Of a stretch of 36,101 nt of DNA, positions 24,771 to 34,580 are shown in pieces. The notes under the pieces were generated by a model that was given only the letters and a program-made list of their open reading frames with translations, did no database searches and was not told where the DNA came from. The translations under genes were made by a program, and so were the position numbers. Every line of letters starts with the position of its first letter. Within the stretch, counting starts at the first letter, position 1. Origin of the DNA: Candidatus Omnitrophota bacterium (GTDB lineage Bacteria; Omnitrophota; Omnitrophia; Omnitrophales; Aquincolibacteriaceae); the NCBI GenBank assembly GCA_022705945.1, contig JAKJDL010000001.1:127481-163581 (forward strand), given 5' to 3'.

Positions 24771-25931
24771 TCAACTTAACACGGCTTTAACCGCGGGCAA
24801 AACCGCTTCCGCCTGCCAGCGCATCAGCCCGCCGGTTTCCATAATACTTCCGATCGACGAGACCCCGCCGCGAACAATGTTCGTCGCGGCGGCGCGGGAG
24901 ATCAAAAAAGAGGGTTCGATCCTGAGCTTATCCGCGATCTTTTTACAGGCCGCGCGCAGTTCTTCCGTTTTTTCAGATGGAGCCGACGCTTCACGCGGGA
25001 ACACCGGCTTGAGCGGCTGCGGCCAATTTTCCGGAGGGCATGACCTCGCACGACGGATGGCATCTTCAAGCCTTGCGAGATTATCGCCGCTGATCTTCCG
25101 AAGAAACGACGGCCCGTCCGCGGCGGAAGCTTCCGGATTCACCGCAAGCCAACCGGCAAACTTGATCAGATTTTCGTTCAACATGATCATGAACGGCGGC
25201 CGGTCCCGACGCCGGGCTTCGGTGTCGCGCCATTTCCAAAGCTCCCGAACAAACACAAGCGTTCGCGGGGAAAGCTTCGCAGACCCTTTGATCCGCCATT
25301 CTTCCCTCTCATTTCCGCTGTTTTTGACCGGACGGCCGACGGCCTCGACCACACGTTCGCAGCATTCCCGGTGCCAGTGTTCCCGGCCTGATCCCCGGAG
25401 CTCCGCTGTTAATCCGCTCGCTACTTTTTCCAGATACCGGGTATCGTTCGCCGCGTAGCTCAAAAGTTTTTCAGACAGCGGACGCTTCGCCCAATCCGAT
25501 TTTTGAGCGGTTTTGGGAAGCGTGATCCCGCAAAATTTTTCGACCAGCGGCGCAAGTCCTATCTTTTCATATCCGAGCACCTGGGCGGCCAGCATGGTAT
25601 CGAAAACAGGCGCCGCCGCACGGAAATCAAACGTCTTTTTCATCATCCGCAGGTCGTAATCCGCTCCCTGAATGATCAGCTCCTTACGGGACAGTTCTTC
25701 GAGGAATTCCCCGGGCGGGATCCCGGCAAGCGGATCAACGATATAAGTTGTTCCGGAAAAAGTCAGCTGAATCAGACAAACCTTTTCAAAATAATGGTGA
25801 AGGCTGTCGGCCTCAGTGTCCAAAGCGACACGCGAAACGCCGCGAAGCAGACTGGTTAATCGAGAGAGAGATTCGCCGCAATGGATATAAGTGAAACCTG
25901 CGGCGGTCTCCTGATGAGCGCTTTTTTTCAT
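24771..25931 (-). CDS. rnd: Ribonuclease D
   Basis: A DEDDy 3'-5' exonuclease: DTEADS (Asp38, Glu40), GADYDLRMM (Asp93) and YAANDTRYL (Tyr159, Asp163) supply the four metal ligands and the catalytic Tyr. The C-terminal half is Arg-rich with an HRDC-like helical region (RTLVFVRELWKWRDTEARRR and later RAAATNIVRGG). RNase D trims the 3' ends of tRNA precursors and other stable RNAs. Length (386) fits E. coli Rnd. The start is an ATG with a -10 hexamer 6 bases upstream and no ribosome site, so the transcript is probably leaderless. tsaB is divergent from it. Confidence 0.9.
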   Translation of the reverse strand: MKKSAHQETAAGFTYIHCGESLSRLTSLLRGVSRVALDTEADSLHHYFEKVCLIQLTFSGTTYIVDPLAGIPPGEFLEELSRKELIIQGADYDLRMMKKTFDFRAAAPVFDTMLAAQVLGYEKIGLAPLVEKFCGITLPKTAQKSDWAKRPLSEKLLSYAANDTRYLEKVASGLTAELRGSGREHWHRECCERVVEAVGRPVKNSGNEREEWRIKGSAKLSPRTLVFVRELWKWRDTEARRRDRPPFMIMLNENLIKFAGWLAVNPEASAADGPSFLRKISGDNLARLEDAIRRARSCPPENWPQPLKPVFPREASAPSEKTEELRAACKKIADKLRIEPSFLISRAAATNIVRGGVSSIGSIMETGGLMRWQAEAVLPAVKAVLS

Positions 25932-25937
25932 AAACGC

Positions 25938-25943
25938 ATTATA
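25938..25943 (-). promoter_or_regulatory. -10 box (TATAAT) immediately before the rnd start
   Basis: A perfect TATAAT on the minus strand ends 6 bases before the rnd ATG, the same geometry as at the glycosyltransferase gene. No clear -35 box is seen 17 bases upstream. A transcript would begin at the start codon. Confidence 0.45.
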
Positions 25944-26054
25944 CTACACGGCAAAAATCGCTTTTTCTTCCCCGGGCGAGAGACAGATCCGCGCCTTCCC
26001 CGGTTTTGTTTCTCCCTTGGTTTTCAGGATGAACCGTATAAAATACTCCCCATT

Positions 26055-26780
26055 ATGAACCTGTTAGCCATCGAAACATCCGGCCCCGTCCTAAGCGTCG
26101 CCGTCAAAAAGGGGGCCCGGCCCGGCAAACATCTGTGCCTCAAGGGGTTTTCACGCCACGTTGAAAATCTCATCCCGCTGATTGACCGGCTGCTCACGAA
26201 AGAGCGTTTGAGGATAAGAGATATCGACATCCTGCTCGTAGGACGGGGCCCCGGGTCCTTCACGGGCCTTCGGATCGGTTTCTCTACAATCAAAGGTTTC
26301 CTTGCTGCCCGTGAGCGCCCCTGTTTTGGCGCCTCTTCTCTCGACTTAATCGCTTCCGCCGTCCCGCCTCCGCATTCTCCTCCGGCAGGTCGAGGAGCCC
26401 CATGCCTCGGACCCGGCCTTTTTTCTTCGACTCTGGCAGTGTGTTTAAGCGCAAAGCGTGATAAACTTTACACTTGTTCCTACCGTTATCATGGAAAGGG
26501 ATGGAAACCGCTCGGGGCTCCTTCCGTTGAAGATCCGGCAGCGTGGCTGAAAAGGCTTCCGGAAGATGTGATGATTGCGGGAAGCGGCCTCGCGATTTGC
26601 GCGGCGGATATTCAAAAAAAAATGACGCGTCTTCCGGAAAAATACTGGTTCCCGAAAGCGTCCGCGCTTATTAAGCTTTATGAACTGAAAAACCCGCTGC
26701 TTAAGCGGCTTATTGAACCAAAAGACATTTTGCCTCTCTATCTGAGAGCTTCCGAGGCGGAAGAGCGGCTAAAAATCTGA
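26055..26780 (+). CDS. tsaB: tRNA threonylcarbamoyladenosine biosynthesis protein TsaB
   Basis: TsaB is the scaffold partner of TsaD in making the t6A37 modification of ANN-decoding tRNAs. The ASKHA fold is visible: MNLLAIETSGPVLSVAV, FSRHVENLIPLIDRLL and the hallmark GRGPGSFTGLRIG (residues 63-75), then FLAARERPCFGASSLDLIAS. The middle has an unusual Pro/Gly-rich insert (PPPHSPPAGRGAPCLGPGL, ~106-124). Length 241 is normal. The ATG at 26055 fits the family start. TATAAA at 26037-26042 lies 12 bases before it and no ribosome site is seen, so a very short leader is likely. tsaD and tsaE are not here. Confidence 0.88.
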   Translation: MNLLAIETSGPVLSVAVKKGARPGKHLCLKGFSRHVENLIPLIDRLLTKERLRIRDIDILLVGRGPGSFTGLRIGFSTIKGFLAARERPCFGASSLDLIASAVPPPHSPPAGRGAPCLGPGLFSSTLAVCLSAKRDKLYTCSYRYHGKGWKPLGAPSVEDPAAWLKRLPEDVMIAGSGLAICAADIQKKMTRLPEKYWFPKASALIKLYELKNPLLKRLIEPKDILPLYLRASEAEERLKI

Positions 26781-26827
26781 GACCCGGGACCGAGGATCCG
26801 CTCCTCGCAAGGTTTTTGGCGGGTCCC
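26781..26827 (+). terminator. Weak terminator-like hairpin between tsaB and alr
   Basis: CGAGGA (26791-26796) pairs with TCCTCG (26802-26807), followed after four bases by TTTTT. An outer stem GGGAC/GTCCC encloses it. It could attenuate transcription into alr. Confidence 0.35.
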
Positions 26828-26869
26828 GAGACACAAGCCCCGCAGGTCCAGCATTCAGGGATATCAAGA

Positions 26870-28000
26870 ATGTCGCAACTTGTTAAGAATATAGTTAAAC
26901 ATCACCATGCGTCGTGGATCGAACTGCGCGGGGACCGCCTTCTCGCGAATCTCGAAACCCTCCGCCGCCATTCGGGAACATCCGATATCCTTGCGGTCAC
27001 CAAGGCTAATGCCTATGGCCACGGGCTAGGCGAAATCGCCCGGATCATGGACGGCAAAGTCAGTTTTTTCGGTGTGGCGACCCTTCGGGAAGCGCTTGAA
27101 TTAAAAGAGCGTCATCCCCGAACACCCGTTTTCCTTTTCGGCAATCCCTTCCCTCATGAAATCCCTGCCGCGATCGGCGCCAATCTTGTTCTAAGTGTTT
27201 CGAGTTACGAAAAAGCGAGAGAGATCTCGGATCACTCCGGGCAGCTCGGCCGGACCACAAGCGTCCATGTCAAGGTTGATACCGGCATGGGCCGCCTTGG
27301 CATCCGGGTCAAAGACGCGGCACACGAGATCATGAAGATGAGAACCCTGAAAGGCCTGCGTCTTGACGGGATCTATACCCATCTCCCCGCAGCCGAACTG
27401 GAAGATGATTACAGGGAAAATCAGGTCAGGGAATTCACCGGTCTTCTCGAAAATCTCGACCGAAACGGCATCGCTTTCCGCTTCAGGCACGCGCAGAACA
27501 GTGCAGCAAGCCTTTCTCTCAGAACCCCCTCGCTTAACATGCTCCGCCCGGGCCTGGCGCTCTACGGAATTTATCCCGATACCGCATTGCGGAAGACTGT
27601 GAATCTGGAACCGGTTCTCGCGTTCAGGGCAAGGATAGCGATGGTCAAAAAACTCAAACGCGGAGAAAGCTCGGGATACGGCCGGGCATTTATGGCTGAC
27701 CGGGACACTACCCTTGCGATTCTCCCGGTTGGTTACAGCCATGGCTACCCATGGACAGCCTGGAAACATGCGAATGTTCTTTATAAAGGGAAACGCTGCC
27801 CGCTGGCCGGAAAAATTTCGATGGATTACCTCACTGTGGACATGGGGGACCAGACGGTCGTTGAGGGCGAAACGGTCACCCTGATCGGTGAGGATCATGG
27901 TTCCGCCATCACCGCGGAAGAACTTGCCGGATGGGCCGGGACCATCCCGTACGAGATCGTCACGCGTCTGAACACCCACATCCCAAGAATAGTCTTTTGA
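26870..28000 (+). CDS. alr: Alanine racemase
   Basis: A PLP enzyme that supplies D-alanine for peptidoglycan. The lysine is in AVTKANAYGHG (Lys45) and the second catalytic Tyr in SSGYGRAF (Tyr270). HVKVDTGMGRLGI, GIYTHLPAAE, MLRPGLALYGIYP and GKISMDYLTVDMGD are also present. Length is 376 residues from the ATG at 26870, normal for the family. An upstream TTG frame at 26816 runs through a hairpin and is rejected. The next gene, birA, follows by 13 bases, so alr, birA and coaX probably form one message. Confidence 0.93.
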   Translation: MSQLVKNIVKHHHASWIELRGDRLLANLETLRRHSGTSDILAVTKANAYGHGLGEIARIMDGKVSFFGVATLREALELKERHPRTPVFLFGNPFPHEIPAAIGANLVLSVSSYEKAREISDHSGQLGRTTSVHVKVDTGMGRLGIRVKDAAHEIMKMRTLKGLRLDGIYTHLPAAELEDDYRENQVREFTGLLENLDRNGIAFRFRHAQNSAASLSLRTPSLNMLRPGLALYGIYPDTALRKTVNLEPVLAFRARIAMVKKLKRGESSGYGRAFMADRDTTLAILPVGYSHGYPWTAWKHANVLYKGKRCPLAGKISMDYLTVDMGDQTVVEGETVTLIGEDHGSAITAEELAGWAGTIPYEIVTRLNTHIPRIVF

Positions 28001-28013
28001 AGATCCGGTATCC

Positions 28014-28565
28014 GTGATCCAGTTCAGAATCGAACACCTTCGGGAAACAGCATCCACCAACTCGCTGGTTCTGGCACGCGCGAGGCAGGGTGAACCTGAG
28101 GGGCTTGTGATCACGGTCGATTATCAAACTGCCGGGCGGGGAAAACCCGGGCGGAGCTGGGAATCCCCGGCAGGCAAGAACCTTCTTTTTTCGGTGCTTC
28201 TCCGGCCGGTTATAAAGCCCGCCGAAGCTCCCCTTCTGACCCAAGTCGCCTGTCGTTCGGTTGCGAATGTTCTGAAAGAAAAGTATGATATTCATTCGGT
28301 CTTCAAAAAACCGAATGATGTCATTACAGAGGGGAAAAAAATTTGCGGGATATTGACCGAAGCAATCAGCATGGGAAGTCAGATCGAAGCCGTTGTTATC
28401 GGAATCGGCCTTGATGTAAACGCATCGATCGACGAATTGCCGCCCGGGGCCGTTTCCATGAGTGCGTTGACTCAAAAAACATACGCCCTGGAGGAAGTTC
28501 TTGATTCGATTTTGGATGAATTAAAGAACCAACTGCGAGTTTTTCTGAAGGAGAGCCATGCGTAA
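28014..28565 (+). CDS. birA: Biotin-[acetyl-CoA carboxylase] ligase (monofunctional)
   Basis: The enzyme activates biotin with ATP and transfers it to carboxylase carrier protein. TASTNSLVLARA, then TAGRGKPGRSWESPAGKNLL (biotin/AMP loop), SVLLRP and GILTEA are conserved, and VVIGIGLDVN ends the active-site region. The usual KWPND is KKPND. There is no N-terminal helix-turn-helix, so it cannot act as a repressor. A GTG start at 28014 has only a weak ribosome site. Its stop overlaps the coaX ATG by 8 bases, suggesting coupled translation. Short C-terminal domain; 183 residues. Confidence 0.88.
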   Translation: MIQFRIEHLRETASTNSLVLARARQGEPEGLVITVDYQTAGRGKPGRSWESPAGKNLLFSVLLRPVIKPAEAPLLTQVACRSVANVLKEKYDIHSVFKKPNDVITEGKKICGILTEAISMGSQIEAVVIGIGLDVNASIDELPPGAVSMSALTQKTYALEEVLDSILDELKNQLRVFLKESHA

Positions 28566-29334
28566 ATGTCTTGTCGCTATCGACGTCGGAAACAGCTCCG
28601 TTAAAGTAGGGGTATACCGGGAAGGACGTTTCCGTGAGTTCAGGACACTCGGATACAGCTATTTCCCAAAATGCATCAATAAAATAATTAAAAGTGGGTC
28701 AACATATCATAAAGACATCGTTTTATGCTCCGTAAACCCAATAATAACTAAAAAATATAAAAAAATACTTTCGGGACACAAAGATACCCATCTTTGGATC
28801 TGCGGAGAGAATATTAATGTAAAAATTAACCATAAATATAACAATTACAGTAAGTTAGGAATGGATCGGAAAGTAATGCTTTACGGCGCAACAAAGATCT
28901 ACAAGCTTCCGATCCTTGTTTTAAGCGTTGGTACAGCGCTTACATGTGACTACATTGACTCTAAAGGCACCTTTCAGGGCGGACTGATAATCCCGGGTCC
29001 CGAAACAGCATTCAAGGCATTGATAAGCAATACGTCGCTTTTGCCAAACCTCCACTTTCCTTATAAAAAGGGTGGTTTTTTGGGTATAGATACAAAAAAT
29101 TGCATGGAATTAGGTATTCTGGAGGGATATGGGGCCCTTATTGACGGAATCGCAGAAAGATTCAGATCCAGGTTTGGAAAAGACATAAGGGTTCTTGCAA
29201 CAGGAGGACTCGCTAAAACAATAGCTCCCCGGTGCCGGAATATCGATATCCTCGACCCCCTTCACACCATGAAGTCTCTAATGATCCTCCGGCGCAATCA
29301 TCTCCCCTCACCCACATCCAAGACCCGGGCCTAA
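28558..29334 (+). CDS. coaX: Type III pantothenate kinase
   Basis: An ASKHA-fold kinase that phosphorylates pantothenate in the first step of CoA synthesis. AIDVGNSSVKVGVY is the first phosphate loop; GMDRKVMLYGA, LSVGTALTCDYID and GGLIIPG follow; VLATGGLAKTIA is near the end. Length 258 fits. GC content falls to 28 percent over 28681-28860 (50 of 180 bases), far below the neighbouring genes, though the frame is intact. The last ~9 codons lie inside the terminator stem. It overlaps birA by 8 bases. With panB elsewhere in the window, two CoA-pathway genes are present. Confidence 0.9.
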   Translation: MRKCLVAIDVGNSSVKVGVYREGRFREFRTLGYSYFPKCINKIIKSGSTYHKDIVLCSVNPIITKKYKKILSGHKDTHLWICGENINVKINHKYNNYSKLGMDRKVMLYGATKIYKLPILVLSVGTALTCDYIDSKGTFQGGLIIPGPETAFKALISNTSLLPNLHFPYKKGGFLGIDTKNCMELGILEGYGALIDGIAERFRSRFGKDIRVLATGGLAKTIAPRCRNIDILDPLHTMKSLMILRRNHLPSPTSKTRA

Positions 29335-29367
29335 GTCCCGGTGTTGGAGTGGGTGCTGGATTTTTTT
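29309..29367 (+). terminator. Terminator overlapping the end of coaX
   Basis: CACCCAC-TCCAA-ACCCGGG pairs with CCCGG-TTGGA-GTGGGTG with small bulges, then CTGGATTTTTTT. The left arm is coaX coding sequence; the stop TAA is in the loop region. It should insulate the chaperonin genes. Confidence 0.75.
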
Positions 29368-29387
29368 GAAATTTTGAAATTTTTTTC

Positions 29388-29415
29388 TTGATTTTTGATA
29401 GCTGCTTATTAAAAT
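29388..29415 (+). promoter_or_regulatory. Promoter of groEL
   Basis: TTGATT (29388-29393) and TAAAAT (29410-29415) are 16 bases apart. The expected start, about 29422, falls right at the CIRCE element, the usual place for HrcA repression. Confidence 0.6.
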
Positions 29416-29424
29416 ACCGCATCG

Positions 29425-29451
29425 TTAGCACTCTTGGGTTTTGAGTGCTAG
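29425..29451 (+). promoter_or_regulatory. CIRCE element (HrcA operator)
   Basis: TTAGCACTC, nine bases, GAGTGCTAG: 17 of 18 positions match the CIRCE consensus (only the last A is G). HrcA, stabilised by GroEL, binds this inverted repeat and represses chaperonin transcription until heat or unfolded protein titrates GroEL. hrcA itself is not in the window. It controls groEL directly, and perhaps the genes that follow. Confidence 0.95.
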
Positions 29452-29484
29452 CCCCCGAATCGAATCTTAGCATTGATTAAACAA

Positions 29485-31238
<1,754 letters not shown>

Positions 31239-31330
31239 TGAGAACACCATTTGGCGAATCCGCGCAAGCGGAGAGCCGGGTGGCGGGATTTAAAAGGAAC
31301 AAACTCATCAATCAATAAGGAGACAACATC

Positions 31331-31624
31331 ATGAAAGTGAAACCGTTAGCAGACAGAGTTCTCGTGGAAATCCTCGAAGCCGAAGAAAAGACCAAGGGCG
31401 GCATCATCCTTCCCGACACGGCTAAAGAAGAAAAGACCGAAGGCAAAGTCGTCGCGGTCGGTGCCGGCAAAATGCTCGAGTCCGGCAAGATCCAGCCCGT
31501 CGAAGTGAAAAAGGGTGACAGGGTTCTTTTCGGGAAGTATTCCGGCGATGATATCGTCATCGACGGCACCAAACACAAGATCCTGAAAGAAAGTGAGATT
31601 CTCGCGGTTTACGAGAAGGAATAA
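31331..31624 (+). CDS. groES: Co-chaperonin GroES
   Basis: The 97-residue, ring-forming lid of GroEL. KPLADRVLVEILEAEEKTKG, GGIILPDTAKEEKTEGKVVA and GDRVLFGKYSGDDIVIDG cover the whole family, with the mobile loop at ~18-34. AAGGAG lies 8 bases before the ATG. It sits 92 bases after groEL with no terminator between, so the two are probably one transcript. Confidence 0.97.
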   Translation: MKVKPLADRVLVEILEAEEKTKGGIILPDTAKEEKTEGKVVAVGAGKMLESGKIQPVEVKKGDRVLFGKYSGDDIVIDGTKHKILKESEILAVYEKE

Positions 31625-31631
31625 GCCCGCT

Positions 31632-31690
31632 TGTCATCCTGTATCCCGAAGGACCGAGATCTTTCTGTTTTTTCGGGATTCAGAATGGCA
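31632..31690. repeat. 59-base palindromic element between groES and groEL2
   Basis: TGTCATCCTGTATCCCGAA (31632-31650) and TTCGGGATTCAGAATGGCA (31672-31690) are inverted with 16 of 19 positions complementary. The ends resemble the TGTCATCC-type palindromic repeats scattered through many bacterial genomes. No second copy is in this window. In RNA it forms a long hairpin that could separate groEL2 from groEL/groES. Confidence 0.55.
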
Positions 31691-31717
31691 ACCCTAATGA
31701 GCTAAAGGAGCCCTGTT

Positions 31718-33349
31718 ATGACAGCAAAACTTTTATCGTATTCAGAAGAAGCCCGTCAGAAGATCAAACGCGGCGTTGATATTCTCACGAGAGCCGTTGC
31801 CGTTACGCTCGGTCCCCGCGGACGGAATGTCGTGATCGACCGGAAATTCGGGGCACCTCTTGTTACCAAAGACGGTGTCACCGTCGCAAAAGAGATTGAC
31901 CTCAAGGACCCCTATGAAAATATGGGATGCCAGATGGTCCGTGAAGTCGCGGAGAAAACCTCCGACCTTGCGGGTGACGGAACCACAACCGCGACCGTGC
32001 TCGCCCAGGCCATCGTGACCGAAGGTTTGAAGAACGTCACGGCCGGCGCGAACCCGATGGCCCTCAAGCGCGGGATCGATAAAGCCGCTGAAAAAATCAT
32101 CGAATCGGTCAAGAAGCTCTCCAAACCCGTTAAGGGCAAGGAAGACATCAAGGCCGTCGGCACGATCAGCGCCAATAGCGATGCCGGAATCGGCGAACTT
32201 CTCGCGGACGCTCTCGAAAAGGTCGGCAAGGACGGAGTCATCACCGTCGAGGAAGCCAAGGGTCTCAAGACCGAACTCGAGGTCGTCGAGGGTATGCAGT
32301 TCGACCGCGGATATTCGTCGCCGTATTTTGTGACTGACGCCGAACGCATGGAAGTGGTCATGAAAGAGCCTTACATCCTTCTTTATGAGAAGAAGATAGC
32401 GGCCGTCAAGGACCTCGTTCCCATGCTTGAGAAGGTTGCTCGTCTTGGGAAGCCTCTTCTTATCATCTCGGAAGATCTCGAAGGTGAGGCGCTTGCCACC
32501 TTGGTGGTGAACAAGCTCCGCGGCGTGCTGCAAATCGCGGCCGTAAAAGCTCCGGGCTTCGGCGACCGCCGCAAAGCCTTGATGGAAGATATTGCAATTC
32601 TCACAAAAGGCAGGTTTATTTCCGAGGATCTCGGCGTTAAGCTTGAGAATGTGGAGCTCGATATGCTCGGAACCGCAAAACGCGTTGTGATTGATAAAGA
32701 CAACACCACGATCATCGACGGCGCCGGAAACGAAAAAGAAATCAAGGCGCGCTGTGAGCAGATCAAGGCCCTGGTCGAGAAATCAGATTCGGATTACGAC
32801 AAGGAAAAGCTCCAGGAACGGCTCGCGAAACTTTCCGGCGGTGTGGCGGTCGTGAAAGTGGGAGCGGCCACCGAGATTGAAATGAAGGAAACAAAGGCTC
32901 GCATGGAAGACGCCCTGCATGCGACCCGGGCTGCGATCGAGGAAGGTATTGTACCCGGCGGCGGCGTGGCTCTTTTAAGATCTATCGCGGCTTTGGACAG
33001 TCTCAAGCTCCAGGGCGATGAAGCCACCGGCGCCCAGATCGTCTGGCGCGCACTCCAGGAGCCGGCCCGAAGGATTGCTCATAACGCCGGCTTTGACGGC
33101 TCAGTCGTCGTGAAAAAGATCCTCGAAGGCAAGGGAAGTTTCGGGTTCAACGCGCAGAGCGGTGAGTTCTCGGACCTCCTCGAAGACGAAGTGATCGATC
33201 CCGCCAAAGTGGTTCGGGTTGCTGTTGAGAACGCGGCGTCGATCGCCGGCCTCATTCTCACGACTGAGTGCGCGGTCGCTGAAAAACCCAAGGAAAAGAA
33301 AGAGGACGAGAAAAAACCCGCCTCCAACTATTCCGGAAGTATCCAGTAA
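31718..33349 (+). CDS. groEL2: Chaperonin GroEL (copy 2, charged tail)
   Basis: A full-length paralogue (543 residues) with the same core motifs: [64 protein letters not shown] and [14 protein letters not shown]. It differs throughout from copy 1, so duplication is not recent. The tail is Lys/Glu-rich ([19 protein letters not shown]) with no GGM repeat. AAAGGAG lies before the ATG. No CIRCE or convincing promoter is seen in the 93-base gap. A specialised client set is possible. Confidence 0.95.
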   Translation: MTAKLLSYSEEARQKIKRGVDILTRAVAVTLGPRGRNVVIDRKFGAPLVTKDGVTVAKEIDLKDPYENMGCQMVREVAEKTSDLAGDGTTTATVLAQAIVTEGLKNVTAGANPMALKRGIDKAAEKIIESVKKLSKPVKGKEDIKAVGTISANSDAGIGELLADALEKVGKDGVITVEEAKGLKTELEVVEGMQFDRGYSSPYFVTDAERMEVVMKEPYILLYEKKIAAVKDLVPMLEKVARLGKPLLIISEDLEGEALATLVVNKLRGVLQIAAVKAPGFGDRRKALMEDIAILTKGRFISEDLGVKLENVELDMLGTAKRVVIDKDNTTIIDGAGNEKEIKARCEQIKALVEKSDSDYDKEKLQERLAKLSGGVAVVKVGAATEIEMKETKARMEDALHATRAAIEEGIVPGGGVALLRSIAALDSLKLQGDEATGAQIVWRALQEPARRIAHNAGFDGSVVVKKILEGKGSFGFNAQSGEFSDLLEDEVIDPAKVVRVAVENAASIAGLILTTECAVAEKPKEKKEDEKKPASNYSGSIQ

Positions 33350-33364
33350 GATACCCGCTCGTCT

Positions 33365-33405
33365 AAACCCCCTGTTCCCGGCAATGTGGGAACAGGGGGT
33401 TTTTA
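33365..33405. terminator. Bidirectional terminator between groEL2 and the NapH-like gene
   Basis: AAACCCCCTGTTCCC pairs with GGGAACAGGGGGTTT (15 bp), loop GGCAATGT, then TTATTTT on the plus strand. The converging minus-strand gene has its stop within the right flank. Confidence 0.85.
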
Positions 33406-34119
33406 TTTTGCTTTCCGAAAGCTCGCGATGAGCAAATCAATCGTCCCGACGGGACAAAAGCAACGGCACCAGAATTTTGGAACAAAAAAACCTGCCGCAA
33501 ATATCAACAGCGCTCCGACGGCCGTTACCTTGAAGAAAGCATAATGTCCCACATCAAAGAAATTGAGCCAGGGCCAATCGAAAAGTGTCGTCAGATAAAG
33601 ACCGAGGACCGCAAAAAGCACAATGTAAGCCATCCCGGCCGTCCAGGTCGGCAGACGGAAGAAACGCTTCGAAAACGAAAGGGAGTCCTCCTGTAACGTC
33701 CCGAAAGGACACAGCGAGGAACACCAGAATCTGTCCGGGAAATTAAGGACCAAAAAACCGCTAAAAAAAAAGCTCCTTGAGACACCCCAGGGGCAGGGTG
33801 ATGGACAAGCGCGGCAAAAAACATACGGGACCTTGAAGTAGCACCGGAAAACCGGGAATAGAACGACCGGCAAAAAGAGAAACCCGTAAACCCACTTCAG
33901 GATCCCGCGCGGAACATTAACACCGGAGACTTTTTTCAGAATCCACAGGACCGCAGCTGCTCCCAGGAGAATTTTCAGAATAGATGCGAAAGTCCCGCTC
34001 CAGAAGAAACGAAGCCAGGGGTGTCCGGGCTCCGCAACAAGCATCACTGAAAGTGCGGCACCCGTCAGAAAAAAAATTGCAAACCGGGTAAGCTGCTTTT
34101 GCTCCCTGCCGATTCCCAT
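33403..34119 (-). CDS. NapH/YccM-like membrane protein with 4Fe-4S cysteine motifs
   Basis: About five or six membrane helices carry three cysteine clusters, CRACPSPCPWG, CSSLCPFGTLQ and CRCFCPVGTID, of the CxxxCPxG type found in the Fer4_5/NapH/NosR/CcoG-related group. Such proteins pass electrons between quinol and periplasmic or cytoplasmic partners. No partner gene is nearby. The ATG at 34119 is chosen because GGGGAGG lies 8 bases before it; a longer frame from 34188 adds 23 basic residues and has no ribosome site. The right-hand promoter region diverges to nrdJ. Confidence 0.75.
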   Translation of the reverse strand: MGIGREQKQLTRFAIFFLTGAALSVMLVAEPGHPWLRFFWSGTFASILKILLGAAAVLWILKKVSGVNVPRGILKWVYGFLFLPVVLFPVFRCYFKVPYVFCRACPSPCPWGVSRSFFFSGFLVLNFPDRFWCSSLCPFGTLQEDSLSFSKRFFRLPTWTAGMAYIVLFAVLGLYLTTLFDWPWLNFFDVGHYAFFKVTAVGALLIFAAGFFVPKFWCRCFCPVGTIDLLIASFRKAK

Positions 34120-34245
34120 CTCATCCGCCTCCCCTGAAAAACGTCTTTTGGCCCGCTCAAGAATACCATGCCCCGGATATTTTTTCATCGCCGGTATTTT
34201 CTCGGCGGCTTTTATTTTCTTTAAAAAATTCTTTCGAATTTACGG

Positions 34246-34273
34246 TTGACTTCAATCTCTTGTTTGCTAGAAT
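34246..34273 (+). promoter_or_regulatory. Upstream promoter of nrdJ
   Basis: TTGACT (34246-34251) and TAGAAT (34268-34273) are 16 bases apart. A start near 34280 gives a leader of ~300 bases. Its length, and NrdR-like boxes lying ~180 bases downstream, suggest a second promoter near the boxes (possible TTGGCA at 34448). Confidence 0.45.
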
Positions 34274-34331
34274 CCCTTCCGTTTGATTCGGGTTTGATTT
34301 TCTTTGAAATTTTTTTCAAACGCAATTTCAA

Positions 34332-34379
34332 CAAAGCTGCATAACCTTCGGAATTTCGCTCCGGATTCCGTGGGCTTTG
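34332..34379 (+). other. Nested stem in the nrdJ leader
   Basis: CAAAGC (34332-34337) pairs with GCTTTG (34374-34379), enclosing CGGAAT (34349-34354) paired with ATTCCG (34365-34370). I recognise no known riboswitch; the B12-box sequence GCCACTG is absent. Confidence 0.3.
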
Positions 34380-34457
34380 GGTCACGACACGGGGCGGTGC
34401 TAAAACCGATACGAATGAAAATCTTCGATTCCTGCAGATGCGAAGTTTTGGCATTAA

Positions 34458-34505
34458 ATACTACATATAGTATTTATCATTTTAGAGGATCACAAAATAT
34501 AGTAA
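34458..34505 (+). promoter_or_regulatory. Tandem NrdR-like boxes upstream of nrdJ
   Basis: Box 1, ATACTACATATAGTAT (34458-34473), matches 13 of 16 positions of ACACTATATATAGTGT. Box 2, TCACAAAATATAGTAA (34490-34505), matches 11 of 16. Start-to-start spacing is 32 bases, three DNA turns, as in known NrdR operators. NrdR would repress ribonucleotide reductase when dATP is high. Confidence 0.75.
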
Positions 34506-34580
34506 ATGTTTTAAAAAGCTTTTATCTCGCAAGTCCGTCTTTCGATCTAACCAGACCCATCTTACCGGAGGCTTCCCCCA

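Noticed and set aside
24748-25458. Plus-strand frame of 236 codons opposite rnd
   Set aside because: Shadow of the RNase D gene with Ser/Arg-rich random composition.
25881-26054. Longer start for TsaB
   Set aside because: The extension overlaps the rnd start and promoter, and the family begins at the MNLLAIETSG ATG.
34280-34580. Adenosylcobalamin riboswitch before the B12-dependent reductase
   Set aside because: The leader lacks the B12 box GCCACTG and the conserved core; only generic stems are present.
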